DNA of 64,000 bases from Undaria pinnatifida (lineage: Eukaryota > Sar > Phaeophyceae > Laminariales > Alariaceae). The notes under the pieces were generated by a model, which was not told the origin of the DNA, did not search any database, and was given only the letters and a program-made list of their open reading frames with translations. Below are positions 25,501 to 34,620 of this stretch, piece by piece (positions within the stretch are counted from its first letter, which is position 1; every line of letters begins with the position of its first letter). The stretch spans positions 1,728,501-1,792,500 of the forward strand of contig JABAKD010000014.1 in the NCBI GenBank assembly GCA_012845835.1, in the 5' to 3' direction. Position numbers and translations under genes: made by a program.

Positions 25501-28294
25501 AAGGAGGTAAGCCAGGGGATAGGCGATGGATACGCCAACTTCATCCTTTTCCAACACCTAAAGTATTCGTATTCGAATTCGAAGTGTTTTGTCCCCATGT
25601 CAGAAGTGCAGCTCTAAAAAGGTTTCAACCTACTTACCCTGCTGTTTCGAGAGGCTCGAGGCGAAGAAAATGCGCTTTACGTGTTATTTCCCGGGGATTT
25701 ATTTCACGGGTCGAGTCACTCTTTGCGAGCCGGGTGGGATGAGGGTAGCTCAAACCCGACGCCGAGCCATCCCGCGCCTGGGGTGCAGCGGAATTTTCTG
25801 AGCTCCCAACACGAGCTGAATGAGTATCCCACCCGAAACATGCCTTCGAAGACTCTCGTTCTCGCAACCCGACCAGCGTTTCCACGCTGTATTAGTATTG
25901 GTACCATTAGTGCTATTAATAACCCTAAAACAAATACTTGGAAGTATGCTCCTAAAAGTATCATACCTGGTACTGTTGATAGCCCATAGTTCCACACTTG
26001 AAAGGAGCTCAACCGGTCAGGTACATTATTAGTTAATCCAACAACTGCAACCCCTACCGCGGGATGATTCGCCCGCGAGAGTCCGAACACCGTCTGACCC
26101 AACCGAACTCCGTCCCGCGAGATTTTGAAGGCCTCTTGACCCACGCTGGTCGGGTCGTGGTCCGTGAAAGCCCGTGGTTATTTTGAGCAATTGCTCACTC
26201 GGGAGGATGGGGTGGATGTCATAGCCCAGCGGTGGGTTGGCGGCGACGTGGAACATTTGTTCAAATGCGTTCGCTGTGGGTTCGATTGATGTTGTGGTCG
26301 ATGTTCAGCTTTGCAAGCTCCGGCGAGGCTGTGAAAAGGGCTAATCTATGTGCGGCAAGCACATCAAGGGGTAGCAAGATGGCGAGCATTGATTTCGGGT
26401 GGCTGGTGACGTATTTGTAGAACAGGTTTTGTATGTACGGTAATCAATAACGGGACGGTGGGATCGTTTGCTTTGTTTTAGTTTTAGGCTTGTAAGCGAG
26501 GGTGTGCGACGAAAATACAAAAACAACACGTTCCTGAAACGGTCAGAATGAAAAATGATCGTAACGCCACTTTTGTCATACGGTATGTTTTCAGGAGCTT
26601 TTGCGCCGCATCTCCGAGGCACCCTCACTTAAACGAGGTCACACTAGCCACGTTTCTCTCTGATTGGCCAGTTCTGCCGTTATCACGAAACTCATATTGC
26701 CCCGCTTCACTGAATTGAATCTCACCATGGAAATATCATTGTTTTTGGTCATTTTCGGTAAGCGCCACGAAAAGTGTGTATTATGGCACCTTTTTTGTAT
26801 CCCCTTTTTACGTTTTGTGTATTTTCAGGAACTCTTGCGCCGGATCTCGGACGAACGCAAGAAGAAGGCGGCGGAACGCGGAATGCTTTTGCAAGAGCGC
26901 TTGAAGGTGAGGGAGGCGAACTAGGCGCTTGTTTTCGAGTCTGCTAAATACGTTATCAAACAGCATGCGAATGCATCTATCCATCGGCGGCAATACCAGT
27001 AATGGTCAACTCGCTGGCGCTCCCTCCCTCCTTCCTTCCTTCGCGCCCATTCAAAGAGCACAGACGTGATTGGGTTGTCTTTCTTTGTTGTTGATGTTGG
27101 CCTTGCATGACTGGAAACCCGTCGGATGATTCTGCCGCACGTTGTTTACGACAGGTGTCTTTTGGTGAAATGCTTTTTTCAGGACTGTTCGAGGCTGAAA
27201 TCTTGTTGTAAATTTCTGGAAGCTGTGAACGCTACATTGTCTTACTCTAGCTTCAAGTATTTCCCTAAAAACGAGGGTGCAATGGTAACTATCAGCTTGT
27301 AGTGTAACCCATACTGTGGACGCCTCCTGAACGGAAACCGCGTTGGCTGATTCTGCCACACGTTGTCACAAACGTTGTTATCGTGGTGGACCTTTTTTAT
27401 TTTTAGGAGTTCGAGGCTGAGGAGGCGGCATCGAGAGCTGAAGCGAAAGAGAGGGACGCCCGCCTGGAAGCGGAGAAAGAAATGCTGTCAAGAGAATGCG
27501 CGGCGGATTTGGTGAGCTCCGCAGCCGCTGCTGCTGCCGCCGCCGCCGCGTCTCCGTTCTCTGCTGGCAATGGTGGTTGGAAGGGGCCCCCTGGTGACGG
27601 TGGTGGAGACAGTGGTAATCACCGCGTTGACGAGAATGGCGTATTCGGTTCCGACGATGCTGGAGATTCTGTTTCTTCGAAAACGGCGGCAGCGGCGAAG
27701 GAATCGGCGGCAGCGGCAGCCGCGATGGCGGAAGCGAAAGCGGCAATGTCGATGTCGTTGTCGATGTCACAGACCACCGCTAACGTTGCTACGGTGGAGG
27801 AGAGCGCCGATGACCGCGGTATGAGAGCCGACGACGATAACGCCTCCGCTGACCCCTCCGCCTCAGCTGCAACGGAAGCGACAAGAAACAGCAAGAGGGC
27901 GGGGTTCGGGAAGGCGGTTTCCGGACGGGGGGTGGGCAAAAGTTGTAATGTCGGTGGAGGCTTGTCTTCGACTAGGAGTTCCGCTGCTGCTGCGGCGGCT
28001 GCGGCGGTTTTGGCTAAAGTTGGGCCCGACGGAGCTGAAGAAGGAAAAGCAGGAGGAGGAGGAGGAGAGGGGGCGGATGGGCGCGAGTTGCCTGGTGTGG
28101 AGTTGGTCTCGCCTGATGTGAGCGAGCCCGAGATGGGGGCTGAGTACGACGGTGGCGTTGTCCCCGTGGAAGAGGATGCCCCGGAGTCCGCGACGGACTC
28201 GCCTGATGAGGTTGGGAACTCCAAGATTGGGAGGGGGGGCAAGGTTAACGGGGTGGCGCGGTCTAGTGGCCCGCAGAGCGTTGCTGTTCAGTAG
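16540..28294 (+). CDS. Unrecognised multi-exon gene: Cys/His N-part, basic Ala-rich middle, coiled coil
   Basis: Exons supported by splice sites and frame: 16540-16644, 19500-19964, 20516-20626, 21861 to about 22000 (donor unclear), 22450-22545, 24837-25022, 25423-25506, 26829-26906 and 27407-28294 (stop 28292-28294). Every resolved junction is phase 0. Products in order: GSWKKCMSRRH...FGHRQCVKPDQ, then AITIYKLRD...ACPSCLNIKSCLKSGHK (possible zinc ligands), a Gly/Lys/Ala/Asp-rich stretch, Lys/Arg-rich segments resembling nuclear localisation signals, a Glu/Arg/Leu-rich coiled coil (AEKLEMVKSEEAELLRQF through ELLRRISDERKKKAAERG), and an Ala-rich acidic tail with poly-Ala runs. I do not recognise the family; a nuclear protein is an inference. 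Two genes are possible: if the donor CCAAT|GTGAGA at 22545 is not used, translation ends at 22561-22563, and the coiled-coil exons would belong to a second gene. Confidence 0.55.
16982..17285. repeat. ACGGTA/GGCGGTA iterated array, part 1
   Basis: The core GACGGTA recurs about every 15-30 bp, alternating with GGCGGTA and separated by short A/T-rich spacers such as CTTTTTTGG or TTTCGA. It begins with a hairpin, GGTACCG, a T-run and CGGTACC (about 16991-17007). There is no fixed period, unlike a normal minisatellite. The array lies inside the intron between exons 16540-16644 and 19500-19964 of the unrecognised gene. Confidence 0.7.
17565..17760. repeat. ACGGTA/GGCGGTA iterated array, part 2
   Basis: This has the same GACGGT(A/T)...GGCGGT pattern as the array at 16982-17285. 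The two are separated by about 280 bp of unrelated sequence that includes an ACAATAAAAC-rich stretch. Both may derive from one interrupted array. Confidence 0.65.
18929..18957 (+). pseudogene. Echo of the 3' end of exon 16540-16644
   Basis: CGGCCACAGGCAGTGCGTTA at 18929, followed by AGCC, repeats exon positions from about 16616 almost perfectly up to the exon/intron boundary. The copied donor region reads GGGTGATT instead of AGGTAAAT. It lies 2.3 kb downstream in the same intron, with other repeats between. It is a dead exon fragment. Confidence 0.7.
19160..19499 (+). repeat. Two upstream echoes of the acceptor and start of exon 19500-19964
   Basis: The pattern 'CATGGCCCA..., TGACCT, C-rich tract, CATCACAATCTA' occurs three times, with exon-start equivalents at about 19197, 19367 and 19500. 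Only the third keeps an open frame: the first reads into a stop (CTACTAG), and the second has lost the AG before the exon-start position. A short inner duplication of GTACCTCAGGATGGAAGGGA (19246-19286) lies between copies 1 and 2. The repeat unit is about 135-170 bp. Confidence 0.7.
20977..21660. repeat. Element A copy with internal tandem duplication, flanked by direct and inverted repeats
   Basis: An element A copy (about 21186-21550) contains two head-to-tail ~107-bp units starting at GCAAGCTGCGTGTGATTCTT (21272 and about 21380). TATCGGCTGATG...TCCTCGCT occurs on both sides (about 21122 and 21628) with GTCCCAGTATA next to each (21188 and about 21609). An inverted relative of the same block (CAGCGAGGAAAATATCAGCC) lies at about 20978. 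It sits in the intron before exon 21861 of the unrecognised gene. Confidence 0.55.
22015..22255. repeat. GGGTC/GGGTT pentamer-rich tract
   Basis: G-rich sequence is built largely of GGGTC, GGGTT and GGGTTGGG units, with GTCGGGTCGGGTCGGGTCGAG at its core near 22100-22120. A similar C-rich CCGAC run lies near 14138-14165. The tract follows the poorly defined end of exon 21861 and helps obscure its donor. Confidence 0.6.
22758..22900 (+). repeat. Dispersed GCAACCGGCA element, copy 1
   Basis: This contains AGCGGCAACCGGCAGTACCG, then TGTTCCCATCAGTGCCAAGG, GATTTCACGTGC, TATAGCGGGCAACCGGCACT and ACACCGGCAC. The same ordered blocks occur inverted at 52890-53040 in a NOP58 intron. The repeated GCAACCGGCA blocks near both ends are direct, not inverted. 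It is probably a short non-autonomous element. Confidence 0.6.
23085..23215. repeat. GGGCTATATTGGGTTAT low-complexity repeat
   Basis: Several imperfect units of GGGCTATATTGGGTTAT/GGGTTATAGGG lie in tandem. They are followed by a stretch where CCGCCTTATT recurs at about 23250, 23268 and 23360. Confidence 0.6.
23385..24118. repeat. AT-rich ~235-bp direct repeat pair related to element A
   Basis: AGGACGTCAGCCGTGAGTTC at about 23387 and 23880 begins two copies that share GGGTCAATACTCATCTTTG, TTTTTTCTTAATGGGA, TTTCTCC(A)(T/C)TATAAT, GGTGGGGAATTTTGA and GTAGATCTAACATC-like ends. The core resembles the CGTCGAAACTCATCTTTGCAAGCTG core of element A, so these are probably a diverged subfamily. They lie in the unrecognised gene's intron, or in intergenic DNA if that gene is really two. 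Confidence 0.6.
23808..23870 (-). ncRNA. tRNA-like fragment (pol III boxes), probably a SINE head or tRNA pseudogene
   Basis: On the minus strand GTTAGCGTGACAAGC resembles an A box, and GGGTTCGAGTCC, a perfect B box, lies about 30 bases downstream. A run of seven T follows, suitable as a pol III terminator. A proper cloverleaf (acceptor stem, anticodon arm) cannot be formed convincingly, so a functional tRNA is unlikely. Confidence 0.4.
24480..24735. repeat. Three-unit tandem repeat, ~89 bp unit
   Basis: AAAGCGGGGACGGGGCTAA or close variants recur at about 24512, 24602 and 24690, each followed by GGAAACATTAGAT-like sequence and a TCGGTCGGGTTTACGGC-like segment. Three degenerate copies are present just upstream of exon 24837-25022. 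Confidence 0.7.
26588..26636 (+). pseudogene. Echo of the start of exon 26829-26906
   Basis: TTTTCAGGAGCTTTTGCGCC and the following GCATCTCCGAGG repeat the acceptor and first codons (ELLRRIS) of the exon at 26829, 233 bp downstream. The preceding intron sequence (CACTTTTGT...GTATGTTTTCAG versus CACCTTTTTTGTA...GTGTATTTTCAG) is also similar. The echo keeps a usable acceptor but diverges after seven codons and has no in-phase donor. Confidence 0.65.
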
Positions 28295-28652
28295 GCATTT
28301 GTGGGGATGGGGGGGGGGGGGGTACCCCATCTGGTGCTTTTGCCGAAGCATCCCTTTCGAGCTGGGGCGGGGATGGAGGTAGAGGCCAACCTTCTACGTC
28401 CCATGTACCGCGGCAGAGGTCGCATGGCCCAACAAGCGTTGTTCAGCAGAGACGTTTGTGGGCTGGGGGTGGGAGGTTAGCGCTTCTTCGGCCCATGTAT
28501 TGCTGCAGGGATCACACCGCCCAACGACCCGCCGGAGCGTTAGTGCTCAGTGGGGTTGGCGAGGAAGGAGGGCGAGGATTTCGCTTTTGGGACGCGTGTA
28601 TTGCGATAGGGGTCATGGCAGCCTAACCGCCCGCCGGAGCGTTACTGTTCAA
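28240..28652 (+). repeat. Four degenerate tandem units spanning the stop codon and 3' flank
   Basis: The end of the last exon (a GCCCGCAGAGCGTTGCTGTTCAG block around the stop at 28292) has relatives at about 28425, 28515 and 28630. They carry CCCAACAAGCGTTGTTCAGC, CCCGCCGGAGCGTTAGTGCTCAGT and CCGCCGGAGCGTTACTGTTC-like cores, with GGTCGCATGGCCC-, GATCACACCGCCC- and GGTCATGGCAGCC-like leads. Units are about 100 bp. Only the first is coding. Confidence 0.6.
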
Positions 28653-28736
28653 TACCACTCTGGACATGAATGTAATAACCGTTAGGTATTCATTATATTA
28701 CCCCCAACGATCCCTAAATTTACGTTCAGAGTGGTA
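28653..28736. mobile_element. Miniature TA-flanked inverted-repeat element (mariner-like MITE)
   Basis: An 84-bp unit begins TACCACTCTG and ends CAGAGTGGTA. It reads as TA target duplications around CCACTCTG...CAGAGTGG inverted ends, with weaker complementarity extending inward. The TA flanks and size fit a Tc1/mariner-type MITE. No transposase is present. Confidence 0.5.
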
Positions 28737-28737
28737 G

Positions 28738-28850
28738 GCGTTTTTTTTTGGGGGGGGAGGGGGGGGCGTACTCATTCGTTGCTTTGCCCTAATCATTTGA
28801 CCGTGGACCACGCATTCCTTTCGAGGATGAGCACGGTTCCTACTCCTACG
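28738..28850 (+). repeat. Short G-run dispersed element 'CATTTGACC' family
   Basis: A G-run is followed by GCGTACTCATTCGTTGCTTT, then CATTTGACCGTGGACCACGC and TTTCGAG. Relatives occur at 34485-34590 (+), 35565-35690 (-), 37585-37690 (+) and 39580-39660 (-). Each starts with a G-run and carries TGACCATTGACCACGCATCC or a close variant. It is non-coding and is probably a family of short non-autonomous elements. Confidence 0.6.
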
Positions 28851-30070
28851 ATAACTGAGGCACCTCCAACGTTTGGGTCCTCAGTACGTTCCTTCCATAT
28901 GCCTGATGTTTCGTTAAAAACATTCTGCTGATCTTTTCTCCTTTGGCCGTCTGGGGGTTGTCACAGAAAGGCAACGCCTCCTCCGGTACAAATTGCTTGG
29001 AATCGGTGTTGGTTTTTCTTTTCGCGGGGCGCGTCCTCGACTACTTGAAATTTATGTCCGATATTGTTTGCAATCGTTTTAAGGAGGACACGCCTATGGG
29101 AGGACTGAGCGGGGGGGGGGGGGGGGTCAGCGGTTGGCGGTTTGCTTTTGCCAGCAAGTGGGAGGGGAGCGTGCGCGTGTTTTAACCTCGCTTGTCGAGC
29201 GTTTTGTTTTCCCTTACCAGTCTGCCGCAGCGTCGGATGCGTGCGCCGGCCCCCGGATAGCGTTGGAACCAACCGCGTGAGGCCAGCTTGACTTGACTTG
29301 GACTTGGCTAGGTAGCTGCGACGGGTTTTTGTTTTGGCTTTTGAATAAAGACGGGGGGGTAGGAGGTGCAATGATACCGCCTGGCAAATAGTGGCAATTA
29401 GTGAGTGCACCCCCCCCTCCCCCCCCCCCGCCCCCTCTCCTCTGCCCCCGAGCAGAAAATGCTACGTATGATAATCGTCTTTTTAGGCGCGCCAAGTACT
29501 AGTTTTTTTTCCCTGGCTACAGTTCGTGAGCAGGTCCTACGCCGTATGCTCCGAGCGATGCGGGTGTTGTGCCATGCCCTGAGCTGTTGCGCCATTTTAT
29601 CACAGCGTGTGTTTATTTCCATTTTTGTGTTCGGTGTTGTTCTGTCGGATTGCTGCCGGTAATCTTGATGCGCCCTGACATGTGGCCCTATTTATGAAGC
29701 CGTGTAATTTTTCCTGGTATTTTTTTTTGTAGGTGTTGTTTTCTCGGAGTGCTTCCGGTGCTCCGCCCCGCTTTTAATGCGATATATACTATACAGCGTG
29801 TGTTATGTTCCCTTTTCTTCTTCATTGTTCTGTTGGCAGTGACCAAGCACTCTTTCGGATGCTGTGCCCTGAGTTGCTGCGCTGTTATTATAGCGTGTGT
29901 GTTTTCTTCCCAGTAGCATTTTTTTTCCCCCGGTGTTTCTCTGTGGGTGTTATTATGCGGGCGGGCACCCATAGAAAAGGAATGACCTGCACGGTTGGGC
30001 ATAGGGGAGTGAAAATACAAAGATGTTTCCTTGAGTTTTCTGTCTACTGGTATCTGTGTCTGTGTACATG
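28851..30070. other. Intergenic stretch, no gene recognised
   Basis: Frames are present on both strands (for example 28961-29410 on the minus strand) but none resembles a known protein or has paired splice sites. Homopolymer G- and C-runs near 29109 and 29409-29430 break the sequence. Confidence 0.4.
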
Positions 30071-30077
30071 CCAAATT

Positions 30078-30320
30078 TCTTCAGGTCCGGTGGATATTTC
30101 TTCAAGTCTGGTGGAGAAATCATGAAGTTCGGCGGAAAAATCTTGACGCCCCGTGGAAAATTCTGAAAATTATTGGAAATTTCTTTAAGTTCGGCGGAAA
30201 AATCTTGACGCCCCGTGGAAAATTCTGAAAAATATTGGAAATTTCTTTACGGCGGTTGGAAAGGTTAAGGCCGGTGGAAAATCTTGAGAGTCCGGTAGAA
30301 ATTTCTTCGAGTCCAGTAGG
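30078..30320. repeat. Minisatellite, ~65-bp unit with GGTGGAAAATTCT cores
   Basis: Units like TTCGGCGGAAAAATCTTGAC, GCCCCGTGGAAAATTCTGAA and ATATTGGAAATTTCTTTA occur at least twice nearly identically (about 30127-30190 and 30191-30250). More diverged copies lie on both sides (GTCCGGTGGATATTTCTTC, GTCCGGTAGAAATTTCTTC). Shorter GG(T/C)GGAAA submotifs repeat about every 30 bp. Confidence 0.75.
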
Positions 30321-30869
30321 CGCCTAATGCCCGAGGTCGGTCGGTTGGTCTGTTACCCCTTACAAAACGTTAAAGTAGATGAGAACATGATCGATCACGA
30401 TCAGTATTTACGTAGCTACATACCGGAGTATAATGTAGCCAGTGTTCAGCAGCACCGGCGCGTACATACGCGCCTATTTCCTGGACAATGTATCGTGTCA
30501 GTGAGTGTGGAAGGGAAGGGAGGGGGTGGGGGGGCATAACGATATGATAGCGCCCGCGGCTGGCTGTGGTTAGTTGGTGAGCCAAGGTGGCCCACCGGCA
30601 TAATGGGTGGAAATGCGTCACAAGCGCTGGCTTCTCGGTAGATGGATAGCCCTCCCTGGGCGGACGTGAGTGGCGCGATTTGTTTACGAAGCGTCGTGCG
30701 TCACGACGGAGCTGCGAAGCATCGTGCGTCATGGCTGAACCGGGTCGTCGCCACAAGTACTGCTGTGAATTGAGTTGAGAAGTTCGCACACGTTCGGACA
30801 GATCATGAGTTCCCCAGAAACGATCTGTGTGCTTCAGGGCAGACAAGCTCTCCTGGTCTATATTGATCT

Positions 30870-32120
30870 GCATGGCCTATAGATGATGTTGCCAGTTGGG
30901 AGCCGTGTGATATGTATGATCTAGCACATGTTTCCTGAATTGGATATGTACTGTTCAGATCCGGGATCTAGTATGTTGTGGGTCTTTACTGCAGATGTAG
31001 GATCTAGATAATCCAGATCGTTATGTGTCCGATGTGGCAGCCGTATGACATGTATTATCTAGGACATGTTTCCTGGGTTGTCATGTTGCTGGGTACCGGC
31101 CGGGTGATCTGAACGATCTAGCTCACGTTTCCTGGGTTGGAATTGTGCTACACAGATGACACATGCTATGTACGGCAGAGGTGCCATGACCATTTTTGTT
31201 CTGAGTTGAGGTGTATAGTTGCCTTCTGAGCGAGGCAAAAACTGAGTTCGAAAAAAGGTGAAAGTGCTTTAGTGATGACCAAACCATCCCATGGCCTAGG
31301 CATGAAAAAAATATTTATATACTGCAAAACAGGAATATGACACTTGCGACCATTTTGGGTTATTGAGGAGCCTCGCCATCCAGAACAAAAACTGGCAGAG
31401 AATTGCTACCCCAATCGTAGCACGCGCGATATCCCGCGCAAAGCATGCCATGACGACAGATGCAGACAGGATCTAGATCATCTAGGGCGATATCTGTCCG
31501 TTGCAGTATGCCTAGTAACGACTTGAACGCGGGAACGTTCCAGGAAGGTTGGATCCTTGTAGCGTTTTTTTTTACTCACTAGTGGTGCGAGGAGGCAAAA
31601 TCGTGGTCCGCAGTTCGGGGATGGTGGTCCACCGAGATCGGCGCAATTAAGAAAGACATCGAAAGCGGCGCAGCCGCGTTTTTCGCCCGCCGGTTTTGGG
31701 TCCGGGTGGGGTTCAGGGACCCTCGTCCGATACGTGGAACGTTGGTAGTGCTCGCTCGTACTGCAACATTTTGGGGATGGCATCGCAAAAAACGGCGAGA
31801 AGGTAGCGGATGTCTTCCGAGCAGCAGAACCATTCCACTTTTTTGTTCTTTCAATCCAAATCCCTCCAAAAGTATTTCACACTTTCCGCGGACACAGGTC
31901 ATCTATGCCCGCTAGATGACCTAGAGCTTTCAGGGAAGATCTGTATGATCTGTACGATCTAGCTCATGTTACCGGGTGGGAGCCGTACGATCTGCATCAT
32001 CTATAGCACGCGTTTCGTCGGTTGGATCTGTGCTCTACCTGGTAAATATATATGTATTCAGATCTTGCACGAGGTATCACACCGGCAGATATACAGGATC
32101 TATCTGTTGTAGATTATCCA
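30870..32120. repeat. Degenerate array of GATCTAG...CATGTTTCCTGGGTTGG units
   Basis: Blocks combining GCCGTATGACATGTATGATC, TAGCACATGTTTCCTG(G/A)(G/A)TTGG and CCAGATCGT(T/C)AT(C/G)TGTCC recur at about 30900-31150 and again at 31470-31500 and 31920-32120. The middle (about 31200-31900) is non-repeated. It includes frames on both strands of about 100 codons that I do not recognise. Confidence 0.55.
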
Positions 32121-32256
32121 GATCGTCATCTGTCCAAGGTGTCAAAACTTCCAAAAATGTTTTTTTTTCTGCGTGTTGTGTGTTTTTTTCTCAAGTCCAA
32201 TGAAAGGTTTGTAGGGGTATTCTCCAGCGTTGTTTAAATGCGGGACCTGCGTTGCA

Positions 32257-32539
32257 CGCGGGGCGACCAAGGCTACGGTAGGGGGGGTACCCCCATTTTC
32301 ACTGGTGTGTTTGAGCTACTCGCACGAGTGGCTCTGTACCCCACGGATGAAGATGGTTTAGGCACTTGTTTCGGCGCAGCTTAGATCACCTTTGCATTGC
32401 GGATTAATTTCGTCAATGTAAAACATGAAGAATACGTAAGATCGCAAAATAACAAAGGGGTTACTCGCGCGAGTGACCCCTAGCCACTGAAATTCAAGGC
32501 CCAAAAAGGGACCCCCCTACCGTAGCCTGGGTCGCCGCG
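32257..32539. mobile_element. MITE-like element with ~30-bp inverted ends and mirrored inner palindromes
   Basis: The left end GGGGCGACCAAGGCTACGGT plus AGGGGGGG is mirrored at the right end, whose reverse complement reads GGCGACCCAGGCTACGGTAG plus GGGGG. Two further palindromes, ACTCGCACGAGT near 32313 and ACTCGCGCGAGT near 32464, sit in the interior, with AC/CC flanks that again mirror each other. There is no coding capacity. It is best read as a non-autonomous DNA transposon. Superfamily and target duplication are not determined. Confidence 0.6.
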
Positions 32540-32989
32540 CACGTTCAAACGGCGGGACCTTGCCGCCCATTTCGATGCTGTGGTCTTAGCACGCAACCTT
32601 GCAGATAAAGGTACCCAAAATGTTACGAAATTCTAAATTCTTGCCGTTTTTTGTCCTTTTTGTTTTTTTTGTACAAACCACGAGAGGGCGTCGACCTAAC
32701 CCAACTCTAACCCCAACCCCAACCCAGGCTAAGGCTCGTCCTGAGCGCGGCCTCGCCGCGCATTTTCGACAACCTGAAAAAAATTGCGCATTACAGCAAG
32801 ACATCGTACTGTTTTATGTACTGTTATCTGGTGTATTTTGTGGCAAGACACTCGGTAACGGCTACTGATTGGACCCCCCCGCGCCCCCTACGGCACAGTA
32901 GTAGTCACCCGACCCATTTGGCTCGTTGCACGCAAGTCTAGTATGACAAATTTATAATCCATTTATCTGCCGCGCGAGCAATTTGCTTG

Positions 32990-33860
32990 TTTCGCCCAAC
33001 GGCTACGCATCGCCCAACACCACCAGACACACGATAAGCCCGCCCCCCTCCCCCCTCGCGCGCGCCGATTTAAGGGGAAACCCCGTGGCCATCCTGCGTT
33101 CCAGTTGGTTCGTTGCCTTCACGACTGCTGTCACACACAATTTGCAGCTCCAACGGGCTCGCCATAAACGCAACACGGGCCTGCAAAATACAGTCTGCCG
33201 CCGTTGATGGTTCAGCTTCAATCTTGCACGTCGGCCCAGACTAACCCGACCCGAGACCCAAGCTGAACCATTTGGGGGGCTCGAGGTCGGCAGGGGCAGT
33301 GGCGCGGTTTCATGGCGTGTTTTGGTGGCGTTTTCCAAGCATTGGGCGACCGAAAGGTCATAGCCTAGACCAATCAGACCAATGACCGGCAGGAAGCTAC
33401 GTGCCTTCCCGCTCTGCACTTAGATCAACTCTTCTATATCTGGGGCGTGAGATTTAGAAAATAACACACCTGGCTACGCCTCACCCTCCACCACGAAGTG
33501 CGCGATAAGGTCCCTACCCCCGCCCCCCGCCCCCCGGACCTTCCCTGATGGGAAATACCTAGCGGCCGTAACGACGCTCAATTGGTTCGTCCCCCTCAGG
33601 ATTGCTGTCACACACACTTGGTGATCTCACACACAGTTAGCAGCTCTACACGGGACGTGAGATGGAAATTTCGAACATTCTAACCTACGGCTACTCCTTG
33701 TCCTCCACTATGAAGTGCACGATGAGGTCCCCCCGAGCCCCCTCCTCCTCGCCGTCGCTTTTTCGTTTGGGCATACCAAGCCCGGGCAACCTTCGCTCGT
33801 ACCCATCCCCGGCCTCTCCCCTCTTGAGTCGGATTACCGAGGTCTGATTTGGGTCATTAC
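32990..33860. repeat. Degenerate duplicated segments around C-run cores
   Basis: Blocks in the order GGCTACGC(A/C)TC, CGATAAG, C-run, TTGGTTCGT...ACTGCTGTCACACACA, GCAGCTC occur at about 33000-33160 and again at 33470-33650. A third start (CGGCTACTCCTTGTCCTCCA, then a GATGAGGTCC-like block) lies at 33687. A separate 13-bp hairpin (GATGGTTCAGCTT / AAGCTGAACCATT) lies at about 33206-33275. Confidence 0.5.
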
Positions 33861-33884
33861 CACGATTGGCATGCGGAAAATTAA

Positions 33885-34620
33885 AAAGGCGGGGGGGGGG
33901 GGGTGTACTCAATTTGTGCATGGTCGTAGTCGTATCGCCATAGAACCTCGCATCCCTACTACGCCGGGACAGGGCACGTCGGGTTTTCACCAACCAGGCA
34001 TACATTGCTTGAACCAAGGGCGAAGCGCCGTGAGCTGTTCGGCGAGTCGCATGAAGGATGAATTGCATCCTTCCAAAAACCGCTCGTAAGACGGACTTCG
34101 GCACCTTGTGCCTACTTTCTTGATTATAGATGACGGCGCCATATGAGTTACTTTGTTTTCTGGTGTGGTCACTCCAGAGACAGCAATGAATATTACTATG
34201 CAAGTGACTTGCGGGTGGCTTACCATATTCACACTACGTGAAGCGATCATTCCCCTTGTGCGGAATTAGAGTTCTCCACCCGCCACAATATGATTTCACT
34301 TGATAGCCATCATGGTGACCGCCAAAAAAAAAGAAAAGAAATTCCCTGGTTGTCTACGTAACTCACGCAGCGATTTGCATGTTTTACAGCGTCGTTGCCA
34401 ACGCCAACCCCAATATACATACAATGCTTTACAGCGTCTGTGCCAACCGAGGCCAACTATTATACTTCGAAGTATATATTCCAGTGAAGGGGGGGGGGAG
34501 GGATGGGAGGGGGGGAGGGGGGGCGTACTCAGCTGTTGCTTGCCTTAAGCCATTTGACCAGTCATTTGACCATTGGGGGGACGTACTCACTTCATGCATA
34601 GCCGTAATCGTATGAGGGGG
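33885..34620 (+). repeat. G-run dispersed element, copy 2
   Basis: The longest counterpart of the element at 10636. It has a G-run, then GTACTCAATTTGTGCATGGT, CGTAGTCGTAT, TCGCATCCCTACTACGCCGG, GAGCTGTTCGGCGAGTCGCA, ACGGACTTCGGCACCTTGTG, TCTGGTGTGGTCACTCCAGA, CATTCCCCTTGTGCGG, an A-run and a terminal GTACTCACTTCATGCATAGC. A short 'CATTTGACC' family piece (34485-34590) is inserted or fused near its end. Confidence 0.6.

Noticed and set aside
31579-31902. 107-codon minus-strand frame
   Set aside because: It has no motif and no paired splice sites, and it lies between repeat arrays.
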